NCBI GenBank assembly: GCA_958296285.1
Contig: OY282459.1
Span: 508,367 to 572,366 of the forward strand
Direction of reading: 5' to 3'
From: an uncultured Alphaproteobacteria bacterium
GTDB taxonomy: Bacteria > Pseudomonadota > Alphaproteobacteria > JAPOUT01 > G958296285
Length of the DNA stretch: 64,000 bases
In this document: positions 19,270 to 27,223 of the stretch, in pieces
How the letters are laid out: every line of letters begins with the position of its first letter
Position numbering within the stretch: position 1 is the stretch's first letter
The notes under the pieces: model-generated
Told to the model about the DNA's origin: nothing
The model's database searches: none
Seen by the model: only the letters and a program-made list of their open reading frames with translations
Position numbers and translations under genes: made by a program

Positions 19270-20292
19270 ATGTCCGCAAAAACTATCGCCCACGCCTTCC
19301 AAATCCAAGCCCAATTCTGCCAAGCCATGAACAGCCCCCTCACCGCCAACCTCCTCCATCATGCCGCCAAAAATCTCCTCGCAAACGGCGTCATGACCAA
19401 ACTCCTCCCCCATTGGCGCGGAAACCCCATCGCAGACGCCCTCGCGCTCCGCTTCGCAGGCGCAATCCATTACGCCGTCCTCAAAGGCAAACTCCAATCC
19501 CCAAACAACAGCCAATGGGAAAACATCGCCAACCTCATCACAAAAGAAGAAACCTTCCTCCGCGACTTCATCAACAGAAATCCCCCCCAAACCAACGAAA
19601 CAGGACGCGCCGCCGCCATTCTCCCGGCGCTCCTAGAAATCGCGGCGCGAGCCTCGCGCCCGATCGCGCTGCGCGAAATGGGCGCGAGCGCTGGCCTCAA
19701 CCTCTTCCCCGATCGCTTCTTCTATGACGCCAAGAGATGGCAATGGGGCGAGCAGGCGAGCGGCGTCCGCCTGACGCCGCGATGGGAGGGCGAGACGCCG
19801 AAACTGACCGCGCCTCTCTTTATCCACTCAAGGGGGGGGTGCGACAAATCTCCGATTGATCTCAAAGATGAAGAAGCCGTGATGCGGCTTCGGGCTTATC
19901 TTTGGCAGGATCAGCCTGAGCGGCAGGCTCGGCTTTTGGCGGCGCGGACGCTGGCTCTTGGCGGCGGCGTGGATGTGGAGCGGATGGATGCTGATGATTG
20001 GGTCGCGCGGGAGTTGGCGACTCGGGCGCGGGGCGTGGCGACTGTGTTTTATCACACGGTGGTTTGGCAGTATTTGGGGGATGAGAGGCGGGCGCGGATT
20101 TTGGCGTTGATGGAGGAGGCGGGTCGTGGTGCGGATAGGGATTCGCCATTATGTTGGTTGCGTGTTGAGCCTGATGATGCGGCTTCGCGGGGATTTTTTC
20201 CGATTCGGTTATATTTTTGGCCTGGGGGGGATTTTTTATTGGGGGAGATGGAGCCGCATGGGCGTTCTGTGGCTTGGCGGGGATTGCGATGA
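19270..20292 (+). CDS. DUF2332 family protein
   Basis: A 340-residue cytoplasmic protein of a conserved but uncharacterised family. LREMGASAGLNLFPDRF in the middle resembles a nucleotide- or SAM-type glycine loop, and HTVVWQYL and GRSVAWRGLR near the end are typical family stretches. It is bracketed by elements B and C in opposite orientation. The composition flips inside the gene: 19321-19380 is C29 A16 T9 G6, while 20041-20100 is G24 T18 A10 C8, on the same strand of one intact gene. Reaction and substrate are unknown. Confidence 0.82.
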   Translation: MSAKTIAHAFQIQAQFCQAMNSPLTANLLHHAAKNLLANGVMTKLLPHWRGNPIADALALRFAGAIHYAVLKGKLQSPNNSQWENIANLITKEETFLRDFINRNPPQTNETGRAAAILPALLEIAARASRPIALREMGASAGLNLFPDRFFYDAKRWQWGEQASGVRLTPRWEGETPKLTAPLFIHSRGGCDKSPIDLKDEEAVMRLRAYLWQDQPERQARLLAARTLALGGGVDVERMDADDWVARELATRARGVATVFYHTVVWQYLGDERRARILALMEEAGRGADRDSPLCWLRVEPDDAASRGFFPIRLYFWPGGDFLLGEMEPHGRSVAWRGLR

Positions 20293-20295
20293 CGC

Positions 20296-20624
20296 GCTCC
20301 AAAAGAGGGGGGTCAAGGGGGGCTTGCCCCCCTTGAGAAAGGGGGGGGTCGGGGGGAATCCCCCCCGAAAGCGCGTGGGTGGGTGGGAAAAGAGCATTTG
20401 CGAGCGAAGCATAGCGAAGCGAGCAAATGCGACCCACCCACGCGCCCCCCGCTAGAAGAGCTCATGCGATGCAGGGGGGTCGGCGGGCTTCTCGCAAGCT
20501 CGTCTCGCTACGCTCGCCTCGCTTGCTTCGTTGCGCCACGCCCGCCGACCTTTCGGGGGTTTCCCCCGAACCCCCTTTTTCTCAAGGGGGGCAAGCCCCC
20601 CTTGACCCCCCTCTTGTGGGGAGC
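20296..20624. repeat. Multi-hairpin intergenic element C (inverted orientation)
   Basis: Ends GCTCC(AAAAG)AGGGGGG and CCCCCCTCTTG..GGGGAGC pair imperfectly. The order of internal stems is reversed relative to A and B: GCGTGGGTGGG stem first, centre GAGCTC at 20458-20463, then the GTCGGCGGGC stem. It lies between convergent genes, beginning just after the DUF2332 stop and ending four bases before the stop of the SDR gene. Confidence 0.92.
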
Positions 20625-20627
20625 AGG

Positions 20628-21395
20628 TCAAGCGATCGTGCCGCCACCGTCAATCACCAAAAACTGCCCCGTCATAAAAGCCCCAGAAGACCCAGCCAAA
20701 AATACCGCCGCACCAGCAATCTCATCAGGAACACCAATCCTCCCCAATGGCGAACGCGAGGTCGTCTGAGCCAAAATCTCGGGATCCTCCCATAAAGCCC
20801 GCGCGAAATAAGTCTTGATCAAACCAGGCGCAATGCAATTCACCCGAACATTCCCAGACCCATACTCTACCGCCAAATTCCGAGCCAACTGCATGTCCGC
20901 CGCCTTGGAAATCCCATAAGCCCCCAAAAAAGGCGACCCCCGCAAACCCCCAATGGACGAAATGATGATTATCACCCCGCCCCCGCGAGCCGCCATGTCC
21001 GGCGCCGCCATAGAGCATAGCCAATGATTAGAACGAATGTTCGTCCCCATCACGCGATCAAAAGCCTCGTCAGAAATGTCCTTGGAGGGACCAAAATACG
21101 GATTCACCGCCGCATTGCAGACCAAAATATCCACCCGCCCCCAAGCCTTGACAGTCGCGCGATAAAGATTCTCCAACTGATCCTTATGCGAAATGTTGCA
21201 CGGAATCGCCATGGCGCGATCTTTATGCTTGGCATTGATAGCGCCCGCGACCGTCTCGCAGGCATCCGCCTTGCGGCTGGAGACGACAACCTTCGCCCCA
21301 TGCTCGGCGAAACGATGCGCGATCGCCTCGCCAATCCCCTTGGTGGAGCCGGTCACAATCGCCGCCTTGCCGCCCAAATCAAATAACGCGCCCAT
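20628..21395 (-). CDS. Short-chain dehydrogenase/reductase
   Basis: A 255-residue classical SDR. The NAD(P) motif is TGSTKGIG (about residues 15-22), CNAAV stabilises the fold, and the catalytic Ser and YGISK (Tyr and Lys) are present, with IAPGLIKT after them. It would reduce or oxidise an alcohol/ketone; the substrate cannot be told, though the C-terminal FMTGQFLVIDGGG ending resembles FabG-like and glucose dehydrogenase-like members. It stands alone on the minus strand, divergent from the murA cluster. The 3' half next to element C is C/A-rich on the top strand. Confidence 0.88.
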   Translation of the reverse strand: MGALFDLGGKAAIVTGSTKGIGEAIAHRFAEHGAKVVVSSRKADACETVAGAINAKHKDRAMAIPCNISHKDQLENLYRATVKAWGRVDILVCNAAVNPYFGPSKDISDEAFDRVMGTNIRSNHWLCSMAAPDMAARGGGVIIIISSIGGLRGSPFLGAYGISKAADMQLARNLAVEYGSGNVRVNCIAPGLIKTYFARALWEDPEILAQTTSRSPLGRIGVPDEIAGAAVFLAGSSGAFMTGQFLVIDGGGTIA

Positions 21396-21429
21396 CTCAT
21401 CCTCCCGTCTCTTGTTTTTCTCTTGCGTC

Positions 21430-21459
21430 TTGCCTCTCGGCTTCCGCTTTCTCTAAAGT
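21430..21459 (+). promoter_or_regulatory. Putative promoter of the murA-hisD cluster
   Basis: TTGCCT at 21430-21435 and TAAAGT at 21454-21459 with an 18 bp spacer, 28 bp before the small gene that opens the cluster. Same TTGCNN / TAWAGT type as the cycM and ahcY promoters. Confidence 0.45.
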
Positions 21460-21487
21460 ATCCCCGCCTCCGAATCAAGGAAAGACC

Positions 21488-21628
21488 ATGCCGCCAAATG
21501 AGACGAAAAAAGAGCGCGAGACGAAACTCGCCGAAGCGCTCCGCGCCAATCTGCGCCGCCGCAAAGACGCCGCCAAAAAACCCTCCGGCGCGACAGAGAA
21601 AAAACGCGATGGACAAAATCCGCATTGA
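21488..21628 (+). CDS. Small charged protein upstream of murA (46 aa)
   Basis: A 46-residue, very basic helical protein: MPPNETKKERETKLAEALRA then NLRRRKDAAKKPSG. A similar short protein with an ALRENLKRRK core precedes murA in many Hyphomicrobiales, so I take it as real. AAGGAAAG provides a ribosome site. It overlaps the murA start by 20 bases in another frame, indicating translational coupling. Function unknown; the Arg/Lys-rich helix could bind nucleic acid or ribosome. Confidence 0.62.
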   Translation: MPPNETKKERETKLAEALRANLRRRKDAAKKPSGATEKKRDGQNPH

Positions 21629-22871
21629 AGGCGGCAGCCCCCTGATAGGCAGGATTCCGGTGAGCGGCGCGAAAAACGCCGCTCTCTCTCTTATGATCGC
21701 CAGCCTCCTGACGGACGAGCCTTTCCATTTGGAGAACGTCCCCGAACTGACCGACATCGCGATTCTCTCGCAAGTGTTGGAAGCGCTGGGCGTCTCCGTG
21801 GAGCGCTCTGAGAGAAGGCTCGCGCTTCACGCCGGCGAGATTCGCTCGGCGACCGCGCCCTATCCTCTGGTCTCCAAAATGCGCGCCGCTTTTTGGGTCA
21901 TCGCGCCGCTTTTGGCGCGGCGCGGCGAGGCGCGAGTCTCGCTTCCCGGAGGCGATCCGATCGGACTGCGCCCGGTCAATCTCTATCTGCAGGGCTTGGA
22001 GAAAATGGGCGCGGAGATGACGCTGGAAGGAGGATATATTGTCGGAAAAGCGAGGAAAGGGCTGCGCGGCGCGAAACTCAACATGCCTCTCGTCTCAGTC
22101 GGCGCGACCCAAACGCTCTTGATGGCGGCGGCGCTGGCGTCAGGCGAGACCGTCATCGCCAACGCCGCGATGGAGCCGGAGATCGTCTGCCTTGCCGAAA
22201 CCCTTATCCAAATGGGCGCGAAGATCAAAGGAGTCGGAACCCGCCGCCTTGTCGTGGAAGGGCGCGCCGAAGGGCTGCGCGGCGCGACATGTCATGTGCC
22301 GCCGGACAGGATTGAAGCCGGGACTTACGCCGCCGCCGCCGCGATGACGGGCGGCTCTCTCTTGCTGGAAAAAGCGCCTGTCCGTCAGATGGAAAAGCCG
22401 CTCGCCTGCCTGAAAGCGATGGGCGCGGCGCTGGAAGAGACGGAAAAAGGGCTGCGGGTCAGCCGCGATGCGCGCGCGCCTCTCCGCCCCTGCCAAATCA
22501 CGACCAGCCCCTATCCGGGCTTCCCGACCGATCTTCAAGCGCAATTCATGGCGCTGATGACCATCGCCAACGGCGCTTCCACCATGACCGAGACAGTCTT
22601 TGAGAATCGCTTTCTCCATGTGGCGGAACTGGCGCGCTTCGGCGCGTCCATCGCCATTTCGGAGCATAGCGCCCATATAAGAGGCGTTTCAGGACTGACC
22701 GGCGCGGAAGTCATGGCGACCGATCTGCGGGCTTCCGCCTCGCTCATTTTGGCGGCGCTCGCTGCCAAAGGCTCTTCCGTCATCAATCGCATCTACCATC
22801 TTGATCGCGGTTTTGAGAAAATAGAGGAGAAACTGTCCGGATGCGGCGCGAGAATTTGGCGCGAGAGATGA
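21609..22871 (+). CDS. murA: UDP-N-acetylglucosamine 1-carboxyvinyltransferase, fosfomycin-resistant type
   Basis: A 420-residue enzyme for the first committed step of peptidoglycan synthesis, transferring enolpyruvate from PEP to UDP-GlcNAc. SGAKNAAL near residues 19-26 and PYPGFPTDLQAQ are conserved. The active-site loop reads SLPGGDPIGLRPV: residue 116 is Asp (codon at 21954-21956) where most bacteria have the catalytic Cys that fosfomycin alkylates. The Cys-to-Asp enzymes of mycobacteria and chlamydiae are active and resistant. The start was set at MDKIRIEGG; upstream in-frame sequence belongs to the overlapping small gene region. Confidence 0.96.
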   Translation: MDKIRIEGGSPLIGRIPVSGAKNAALSLMIASLLTDEPFHLENVPELTDIAILSQVLEALGVSVERSERRLALHAGEIRSATAPYPLVSKMRAAFWVIAPLLARRGEARVSLPGGDPIGLRPVNLYLQGLEKMGAEMTLEGGYIVGKARKGLRGAKLNMPLVSVGATQTLLMAAALASGETVIANAAMEPEIVCLAETLIQMGAKIKGVGTRRLVVEGRAEGLRGATCHVPPDRIEAGTYAAAAAMTGGSLLLEKAPVRQMEKPLACLKAMGAALEETEKGLRVSRDARAPLRPCQITTSPYPGFPTDLQAQFMALMTIANGASTMTETVFENRFLHVAELARFGASIAISEHSAHIRGVSGLTGAEVMATDLRASASLILAALAAKGSSVINRIYHLDRGFEKIEEKLSGCGARIWRER

Positions 22872-22914
22872 GACAATCAAACGGGAGACGGCGAGACTGT
22901 GAGACGATGAAACC

Positions 22915-23415
22915 ATGACCGAAAAAAAGACACAAAAGACCAAAAAGACAAAAAACCCGATCGGCGTTTTTCAGCCTCTGCGGCTGGCGGCGCTGGGCGC
23001 GGAGGATGTGGCGGTTCTCTCGGCGCATCTTCAAGACGCGCTGCTGCGGGTCGGCGATTGTCTTTATATGCCGGAGAAGCGGCGCTTCGCCGCCACATGC
23101 CATCGCTTTTGCTGGGAGGAAGAGCGGGATCAAGCGTCAGAGAAGATCTATCGCCGCGCCCTTTGCAACCTCGCCTTTGACGCCGTCTTCAACATGACGG
23201 CGAAAGGCGTGGATTTGGGGCGAGAGGAGGAAACCCTGGCCCTCCTCGCCATTTGCTTTGAGGAAAAGGAAGCGCCGGGCGGCGTGCTGCGTCTCATTTT
23301 CGGCGGCGGCGGCGAGATAGAGCTCCATGTGGAGGCGGTGGAGATTCTCCTCCGCGACAGCGGGCAGCATTGGGAAACGCGACAGCGCCCGCGCCATCTT
23401 TCCGAGGAGGGCTGA
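22915..23415 (+). CDS. DUF2948 family protein
   Basis: A 166-residue protein of a family found almost only in alphaproteobacteria between murA and hisD, exactly its place here. Conserved parts are PLRLAALGAEDVAVLSAHLQ, the KRRFA and NRF-like RFCWE region, and LHVEAVEILLRDSG near the end. The N-terminal 15 residues are a Lys/Thr-rich extension. Its stop is directly followed by the hisD start. Function unknown. Confidence 0.85.
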   Translation: MTEKKTQKTKKTKNPIGVFQPLRLAALGAEDVAVLSAHLQDALLRVGDCLYMPEKRRFAATCHRFCWEEERDQASEKIYRRALCNLAFDAVFNMTAKGVDLGREEETLALLAICFEEKEAPGGVLRLIFGGGGEIELHVEAVEILLRDSGQHWETRQRPRHLSEEG

Positions 23416-25182
23416 TTGCCGCGCTTCCTTCTCAAAGCGGGCGCGAAAGATTTTGACGCGCTCTTCCAAGCCCTCTTGACGGCGCGGGGGGGCGGAGAGG
23501 AGAAGAGCGCGCTCGTCCAAAAAACGCGGCGCATAATCAATGACGTGCGGCGGCGCGGAGACGCCGCCCTGACAGACGCCGCGAAACGCTATGACGGAAT
23601 CGCGCTCCGCCCTCATGAGCTCGCCATTCCGAAAGAGGCGATCGGCGAATCCGAGAAAGCCCTGCCGCCCGACACGCTCAAAGCGCTCCGCCACGCGGCG
23701 GAGCGGATTCGCGCCTTTCATGTGGCGCAGAAGCCTGAAGCGATAGAGATTCATGATGAGGAGGGGGTGGAGATGGGCTTGCGCTGGACGCCTCTGGCCT
23801 CGGCCGGTCTTTATTGTCCCGGCGGCACGGCCTCCTATCCCTCCTCGCTTTTGATGAACGCCATTCCGGCGAAAATCGCCGGCGTGGCGCGTCTTGTCGT
23901 GGCGACTCCGCCCCGCCCCTCGCCGCTTCTCTTGGCGGCGGCGCATATTGCCGAGGTGGAGGAGATTTGGCAGATGGGCGGCGCGCAAGCCATCGCCGCC
24001 CTCGCCTTCGGGACGGAGAGCGTGGGCGCGGTGGATAAGATTTTCGGGCCCGGAAACGCCTATGTCGCCGAAGCCAAGCGCCAGCTTTTCGGGCTTGTCG
24101 GCATAGACATGATCGCCGGCCCGTCCGAGATTTTGGTTCTCGCCGATGAGACCGCCAATCCCGAATGGATCGCCGCCGATCTCTTGAGTCAAGCCGAGCA
24201 TGATGAGGAGGCGCAGAGCATTCTGATCGCCTCTTCGGAGGCGCTGGCTGACGCCGTCTCCAGCGCCGTGGAGCGGCAGTTGAAGAAACTGCCGCGCGAG
24301 ACCATCGCGCGGGCGAGCTGGGAAAATCACGGCGCGATCTTGATCATCGGCGATTTGGAGGACGCGCCGCCGCTCATTGACAAAATCGCGCCGGAGCATC
24401 TTGAAATCCTGACCGGCGCGCCGGACGAGATGGCGGCGAAAATCCGCAATGTCGGCGCGATTTTCCTAGGCGCTTTCACGCCGGAGGCGATCGGCGATTA
24501 TGTCGGCGGCACGAATCATGTTCTGCCGACCAACAGAAGCGCGCGCTTCGCTTCAGGCTTGTCCGTTCATGATTTCATGAAGCGGACGTCTCTCTTGCGC
24601 TGTCCTGAGAACGCTTTTCCGCGCCTCGCCCAGAGCGCCGCGCTCTTGGCGGAAGCCGAAGGGCTGCAAGCTCATGCCGCCGCTCTCGCCATACGCCGCG
24701 CGCTCCCGCCGACAGACAAGGAAGAGGAGAGCCATCGCCTTGTGGAGATTCATCTTTCCGAAAAACGTCTTCGCCGCGAGGAGATGGAGATGGAGCGCAA
24801 AGCCGCGCTTCATGATCTCTTGGAGGGAAATTTTTTCCGCCCCAAAGAGATGCGCGGCCCCTATGCGCTCAGCCTCGTCTCGGAGGAAAACCGCCTCATT
24901 TTTGAGATTGTCAGCCAAGCCGACAAGCGCGTCTCGCGCCAAAGTTTGGCGCTTTCCTCCTTTCGGACTCTCATTCGGGATTATTTTCTCATTTGCGAGA
25001 GCTATTATGACGCGATCGCCGCCGCGCCGTTGAGTCGCGTGGAAGAGCTGGATCGCTCCAGACGCGCGCTCCATAATGAAGGCGCGGAGAAACTGCGAAA
25101 CCATCTCCAAGACAGAATCGCCATGGACAAAGAGACGGCCAGGCGGCTTTTCACGATCATTTGCGTCATGCATAGAAAGTGA
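23416..25182 (+). CDS. hisD: Histidinol dehydrogenase fused to UPF0262 domain
   Basis: One 588-residue frame. Residues 1 to about 430 are histidinol dehydrogenase, which oxidises L-histidinol to histidine in two NAD-dependent steps; FGPGNAYV and SQAEHDEEAQ (catalytic/zinc region) are intact. Residues about 435-588 match UPF0262, normally a separate gene right after hisD, with YFLICESYYDAI, RRALHNEGAEKL and ARRLFTIICVMH. No stop, frameshift or start signal separates the two, so a fusion by loss of the intergenic stop is likely. The start is TTG, immediately after the DUF2948 stop. The phosphatase gene that usually follows UPF0262 is missing. Confidence 0.92.
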   Translation: MPRFLLKAGAKDFDALFQALLTARGGGEEKSALVQKTRRIINDVRRRGDAALTDAAKRYDGIALRPHELAIPKEAIGESEKALPPDTLKALRHAAERIRAFHVAQKPEAIEIHDEEGVEMGLRWTPLASAGLYCPGGTASYPSSLLMNAIPAKIAGVARLVVATPPRPSPLLLAAAHIAEVEEIWQMGGAQAIAALAFGTESVGAVDKIFGPGNAYVAEAKRQLFGLVGIDMIAGPSEILVLADETANPEWIAADLLSQAEHDEEAQSILIASSEALADAVSSAVERQLKKLPRETIARASWENHGAILIIGDLEDAPPLIDKIAPEHLEILTGAPDEMAAKIRNVGAIFLGAFTPEAIGDYVGGTNHVLPTNRSARFASGLSVHDFMKRTSLLRCPENAFPRLAQSAALLAEAEGLQAHAAALAIRRALPPTDKEEESHRLVEIHLSEKRLRREEMEMERKAALHDLLEGNFFRPKEMRGPYALSLVSEENRLIFEIVSQADKRVSRQSLALSSFRTLIRDYFLICESYYDAIAAAPLSRVEELDRSRRALHNEGAEKLRNHLQDRIAMDKETARRLFTIICVMHRK

Positions 25183-25203
25183 GAGACGGCAGCCCGCGCG
25201 ATT

Positions 25204-25232
25204 TTGCGCCAAAGGAGAAAAACCGCTATGCT
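25204..25232 (+). promoter_or_regulatory. Putative infA promoter
   Basis: TTGCGC at 25204-25209 and TATGCT at 25227-25232 are 17 bp apart, starting 21 bp after the hisD fusion stop and about 50 bp before the infA ATG. Confidence 0.45.
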
Positions 25233-25281
25233 GACGGCGCAATCATCATCAGGCGCGCCGAGTCTTTATGGTCGGGGAAAA

Positions 25282-25500
25282 ATGGTCAAGGAAGAACTTT
25301 TGGAAATGCCGGGGACTGTCACCGATCTCCTCTCCAACGCGACTTTCCGCGTGAGGCTGGAGAATGATCACGAAATCATCGCCCATATTGCCGGGAAGAT
25401 GCGGAAGAACAGAATCCGCGTTCTTCGCGGCGACAAAGTCTTGGTGGAGATGACGCCCTATGATCTGACCAAAGGGCGCATCACCTATCGCTATAAATAG
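25282..25500 (+). CDS. infA: Translation initiation factor IF-1
   Basis: A 72-residue S1/OB-fold protein that binds the 30S A site during initiation. The sequence from [13 protein letters not shown] to ITYRYK is close to the alphaproteobacterial consensus, with [16 protein letters not shown] and [11 protein letters not shown]. The ATG in the run GGGGAAAAATGGTC was chosen by this match; longer in-frame starts add non-conserved sequence that overlaps the promoter. Followed by two tRNA genes. Confidence 0.96.
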   Translation: MVKEELLEMPGTVTDLLSNATFRVRLENDHEIIAHIAGKMRKNRIRVLRGDKVLVEMTPYDLTKGRITYRYK

Positions 25501-25527
25501 CGCGGCGGCGGCGGGGCGTCTTTTCTC

Positions 25528-25556
25528 TTGCCGAAGCGCGGCGCGCGCTCTATAGA
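25528..25556 (+). promoter_or_regulatory. Putative promoter of tRNA-Phe
   Basis: TTGCCG at 25528-25533, 17 bp spacer, TATAGA at 25551-25556; the tRNA begins ten bases later, so the transcript would start almost at the mature 5' end. It may also drive tRNA-Lys and purN. Confidence 0.5.
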
Positions 25557-25565
25557 GACAAAGAG

Positions 25566-25638
25566 GCCCAGGTAGCTCAGTTGGTAGAGCACGCGGCTGA
25601 AAACCGCGGTGTCGGTGGTTCGATTCCGCCCCTGGGCG
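25566..25638 (+). tRNA. tRNA-Phe (GAA)
   Basis: Full cloverleaf: acceptor GCCCAGG/CCTGGGC, D arm AGCTCAGTTGGTAGAGC, anticodon stem CGCGG/CCGCG around CTGAAAA (anticodon GAA), T arm with TTCGATT. CCA is not encoded. The discriminator reads G (followed by CA), whereas A73 is usual for tRNA-Phe. The T-loop holds one of the few TCGA sites in the window. Confidence 0.95.
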
Positions 25639-25686
25639 CAGTGTTGTCGCCGTGGCGGCGGCGCGTTGTCGCCGCCTTTGGAAGAC

Positions 25687-25759
25687 GAGCCCGTAGCTCA
25701 GTCGGTAGAGCATCTGACTTTTAATCAGGGGGTCGGGGGTTCGAGTCCCCCCGGGCTCA
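25687..25759 (+). tRNA. tRNA-Lys (TTT)
   Basis: Acceptor GAGCCCG/CGGGCTC, anticodon loop CTTTTAA (TTT), T arm TTCGAGT, discriminator A, no encoded CCA. It follows tRNA-Phe by 48 bp and precedes purN, probably in one transcript. Confidence 0.95.
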
Positions 25760-25796
25760 CGCGGCGGCTTTGATGATTGTGTTTTAAGGAGGAGAG

Positions 25797-26441
25797 ATGA
25801 TTCGCATCGCCGTTTTCGCCTCCCATAATGGATCGGCGATGCGCGCCCTTCACCATGCGGCCAGGCGCGGCGATCTTGACGCCGAAATCTGTCTTCTGAT
25901 CGCCGACAATCGGAAAGCCTCGGCCTTGGCTTACGCCAAAGCGCGCCTCATCCCTCACGCTCTCATTGGCGCCGGCAGCCATCCTGACGAAAAGGCGCGC
26001 GCCGACGCTTTTTTACGAGCGCTCCGCCGCGCCAAGCCCGATCTCATTTTCTTGAGCGGCTATATGCGGAAGATTCCGCCCGAGATCATCCGCGCGCATC
26101 CCCATATTCTCAACATCCATCCCGCCCTCCTTCCCCGTTTTGGCGGGAAAGGCATGTATGGACGCCATGTCCATGAAGCCGCGCTTCGCGCCGGCGTCAA
26201 AGAGACCGGCGCGACAATCCATATGGTGGATGAGCATTACGACAGAGGGCCGATTGTCGCGCAAGCCAAAGCGCCCGTCCTCAAAAGCGACACAGCGGAG
26301 AGTCTGGCGCGGCGCGTGGCAAGATGCGAGGCGCGTCTTGTCGTTCAGATTTTTAGAAAGATCGCCGATGGGCGCGTCAATCTTGCTAAAATAGCGCGGT
26401 CGCCAAAAGGACGGGTTGACGGTTTTAAGAACGGGGTTTGA
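25797..26441 (+). CDS. purN: Phosphoribosylglycinamide formyltransferase-like protein
   Basis: A 214-residue formyltransferase fold. The catalytic Asn and His are in NIHPALLPRF, and the Asp in VDEHYDRGPIV; both match PurN, which formylates GAR with 10-formyltetrahydrofolate in purine synthesis. The start region (IAVFASHNGSAMRAL) is the shortened GAR-binding loop. The substitution of the usual FxG loop by RFGGKGMYG is conservative. AGGAGGAG precedes the ATG. It stands apart from purM, its common partner. Another N-formyltransferase substrate cannot be ruled out. Confidence 0.85.
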   Translation: MIRIAVFASHNGSAMRALHHAARRGDLDAEICLLIADNRKASALAYAKARLIPHALIGAGSHPDEKARADAFLRALRRAKPDLIFLSGYMRKIPPEIIRAHPHILNIHPALLPRFGGKGMYGRHVHEAALRAGVKETGATIHMVDEHYDRGPIVAQAKAPVLKSDTAESLARRVARCEARLVVQIFRKIADGRVNLAKIARSPKGRVDGFKNGV

Positions 26442-26444
26442 TCC

Positions 26445-26993
26445 ATGGCTTTTTCCAGAGAATCCGCATGGGCGGCGCGTTTTGTCGCTTTGACGGCGCT
26501 TTGTCTTTTGGCGGCGCATCTGCGTCTTCTCCCCCATCTTCCGAATATGACGCCCGTTGCCGCTTTGGCTCTTTTCGGCGGGGTCTATTTGGAGAGCGCG
26601 CGCGCCGCCTTCGCGCTGCCTTTGGCGGCGATGCTCTTGAGCGACAGCCTGTTGGAAATGACGACCGGCGAAGGGTATCACTCTCTGATGCCTTTCGTTT
26701 ATGGGAGTTTCGCGCTGATCGCGGCGCTGGGCTTGTTTTTGCGGGAGCGGTTTGGCGTTTTGTCTCTTCTTGCGGCGGTTTTGGCGTCTGTCGGGCTTTT
26801 TTTTCTGATCACCAATTTCGGCGTTTGGCTGATGAGCGGTCTTTATCCGCCGACTGCGGCCGGGCTTCTGGCCTGCTATGCGGCGGCGCTTCCTTTTCTA
26901 AAAAATCAGCTGGTGGGCGATCTTCTCTACAGCGCCCTTCTCTTTGGCGGATGGGAGAGCGCCAAGCGCCTCTTCCCCGCCCTTGCGCGATGA
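26445..26993 (+). CDS. DUF6580-type integral membrane protein
   Basis: 182 residues with five or six hydrophobic helices. The N-terminal RLLPHLPNMTPVAALALFGG and the C-terminal FLKNQLVGDLLYSALLFGGWE are hallmarks of a conserved membrane family (DUF6580, vaguely similar to ECF-type transporter S components). The ATG is three bases after the purN stop, so the two genes are co-transcribed. No substrate can be inferred. Confidence 0.72.
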   Translation: MAFSRESAWAARFVALTALCLLAAHLRLLPHLPNMTPVAALALFGGVYLESARAAFALPLAAMLLSDSLLEMTTGEGYHSLMPFVYGSFALIAALGLFLRERFGVLSLLAAVLASVGLFFLITNFGVWLMSGLYPPTAAGLLACYAAALPFLKNQLVGDLLYSALLFGGWESAKRLFPALAR

Positions 26994-27040
26994 CGCGCCT
27001 TGACGCATAGTGAAGTTTCGCGGCGGGCGGCCGGCGATGA

Positions 27041-27113
27041 TCCTCGGTAGCTCAGTTGGTAGAGCGCGCGGCTGTTAACCGCTAGGTCGCCGGTTCGAGT
27101 CCGGCCCGGGGAG
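27041..27113 (+). tRNA. tRNA-Asn (GTT)
   Basis: Acceptor TCCTCGG/CCGGGGA (one T-G pair), anticodon loop CTGTTAA (GTT), T arm TTCGAGT, discriminator G, no encoded CCA. A weak promoter (TTGCGC at 26983, CATAGT at 27006, 17 bp spacer) lies upstream. Confidence 0.95.
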
Positions 27114-27126
27114 CGCCGTCATTCTC

Positions 27127-27178
27127 GCCCCTTCGCCTCTTCGCCCTTCGCCTCTTCGCCCTTTCGCCCCTTCGCCCG
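27127..27178. repeat. CTTCGCC-type simple repeat after tRNA-Asn
   Basis: A pyrimidine-rich tract made of irregular CCTTCGCC and CTCTTCGCC units, followed by a T-rich run. It lies between tRNA-Asn and the end of the convergent OmpA gene. The T-run may help termination; no stem is evident. Confidence 0.55.
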
Positions 27179-27223
27179 CGTCCCGCGCTTTTCTTTTTTC
27201 TTTTTTTGGGACGGAAAAGAGTC

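Noticed and set aside
17900..20300. Skewed gene ends as laterally acquired segments
   Set aside because: The affected parts belong to single intact core genes (ahcY, gltB, aroA) whose other parts have ordinary composition.
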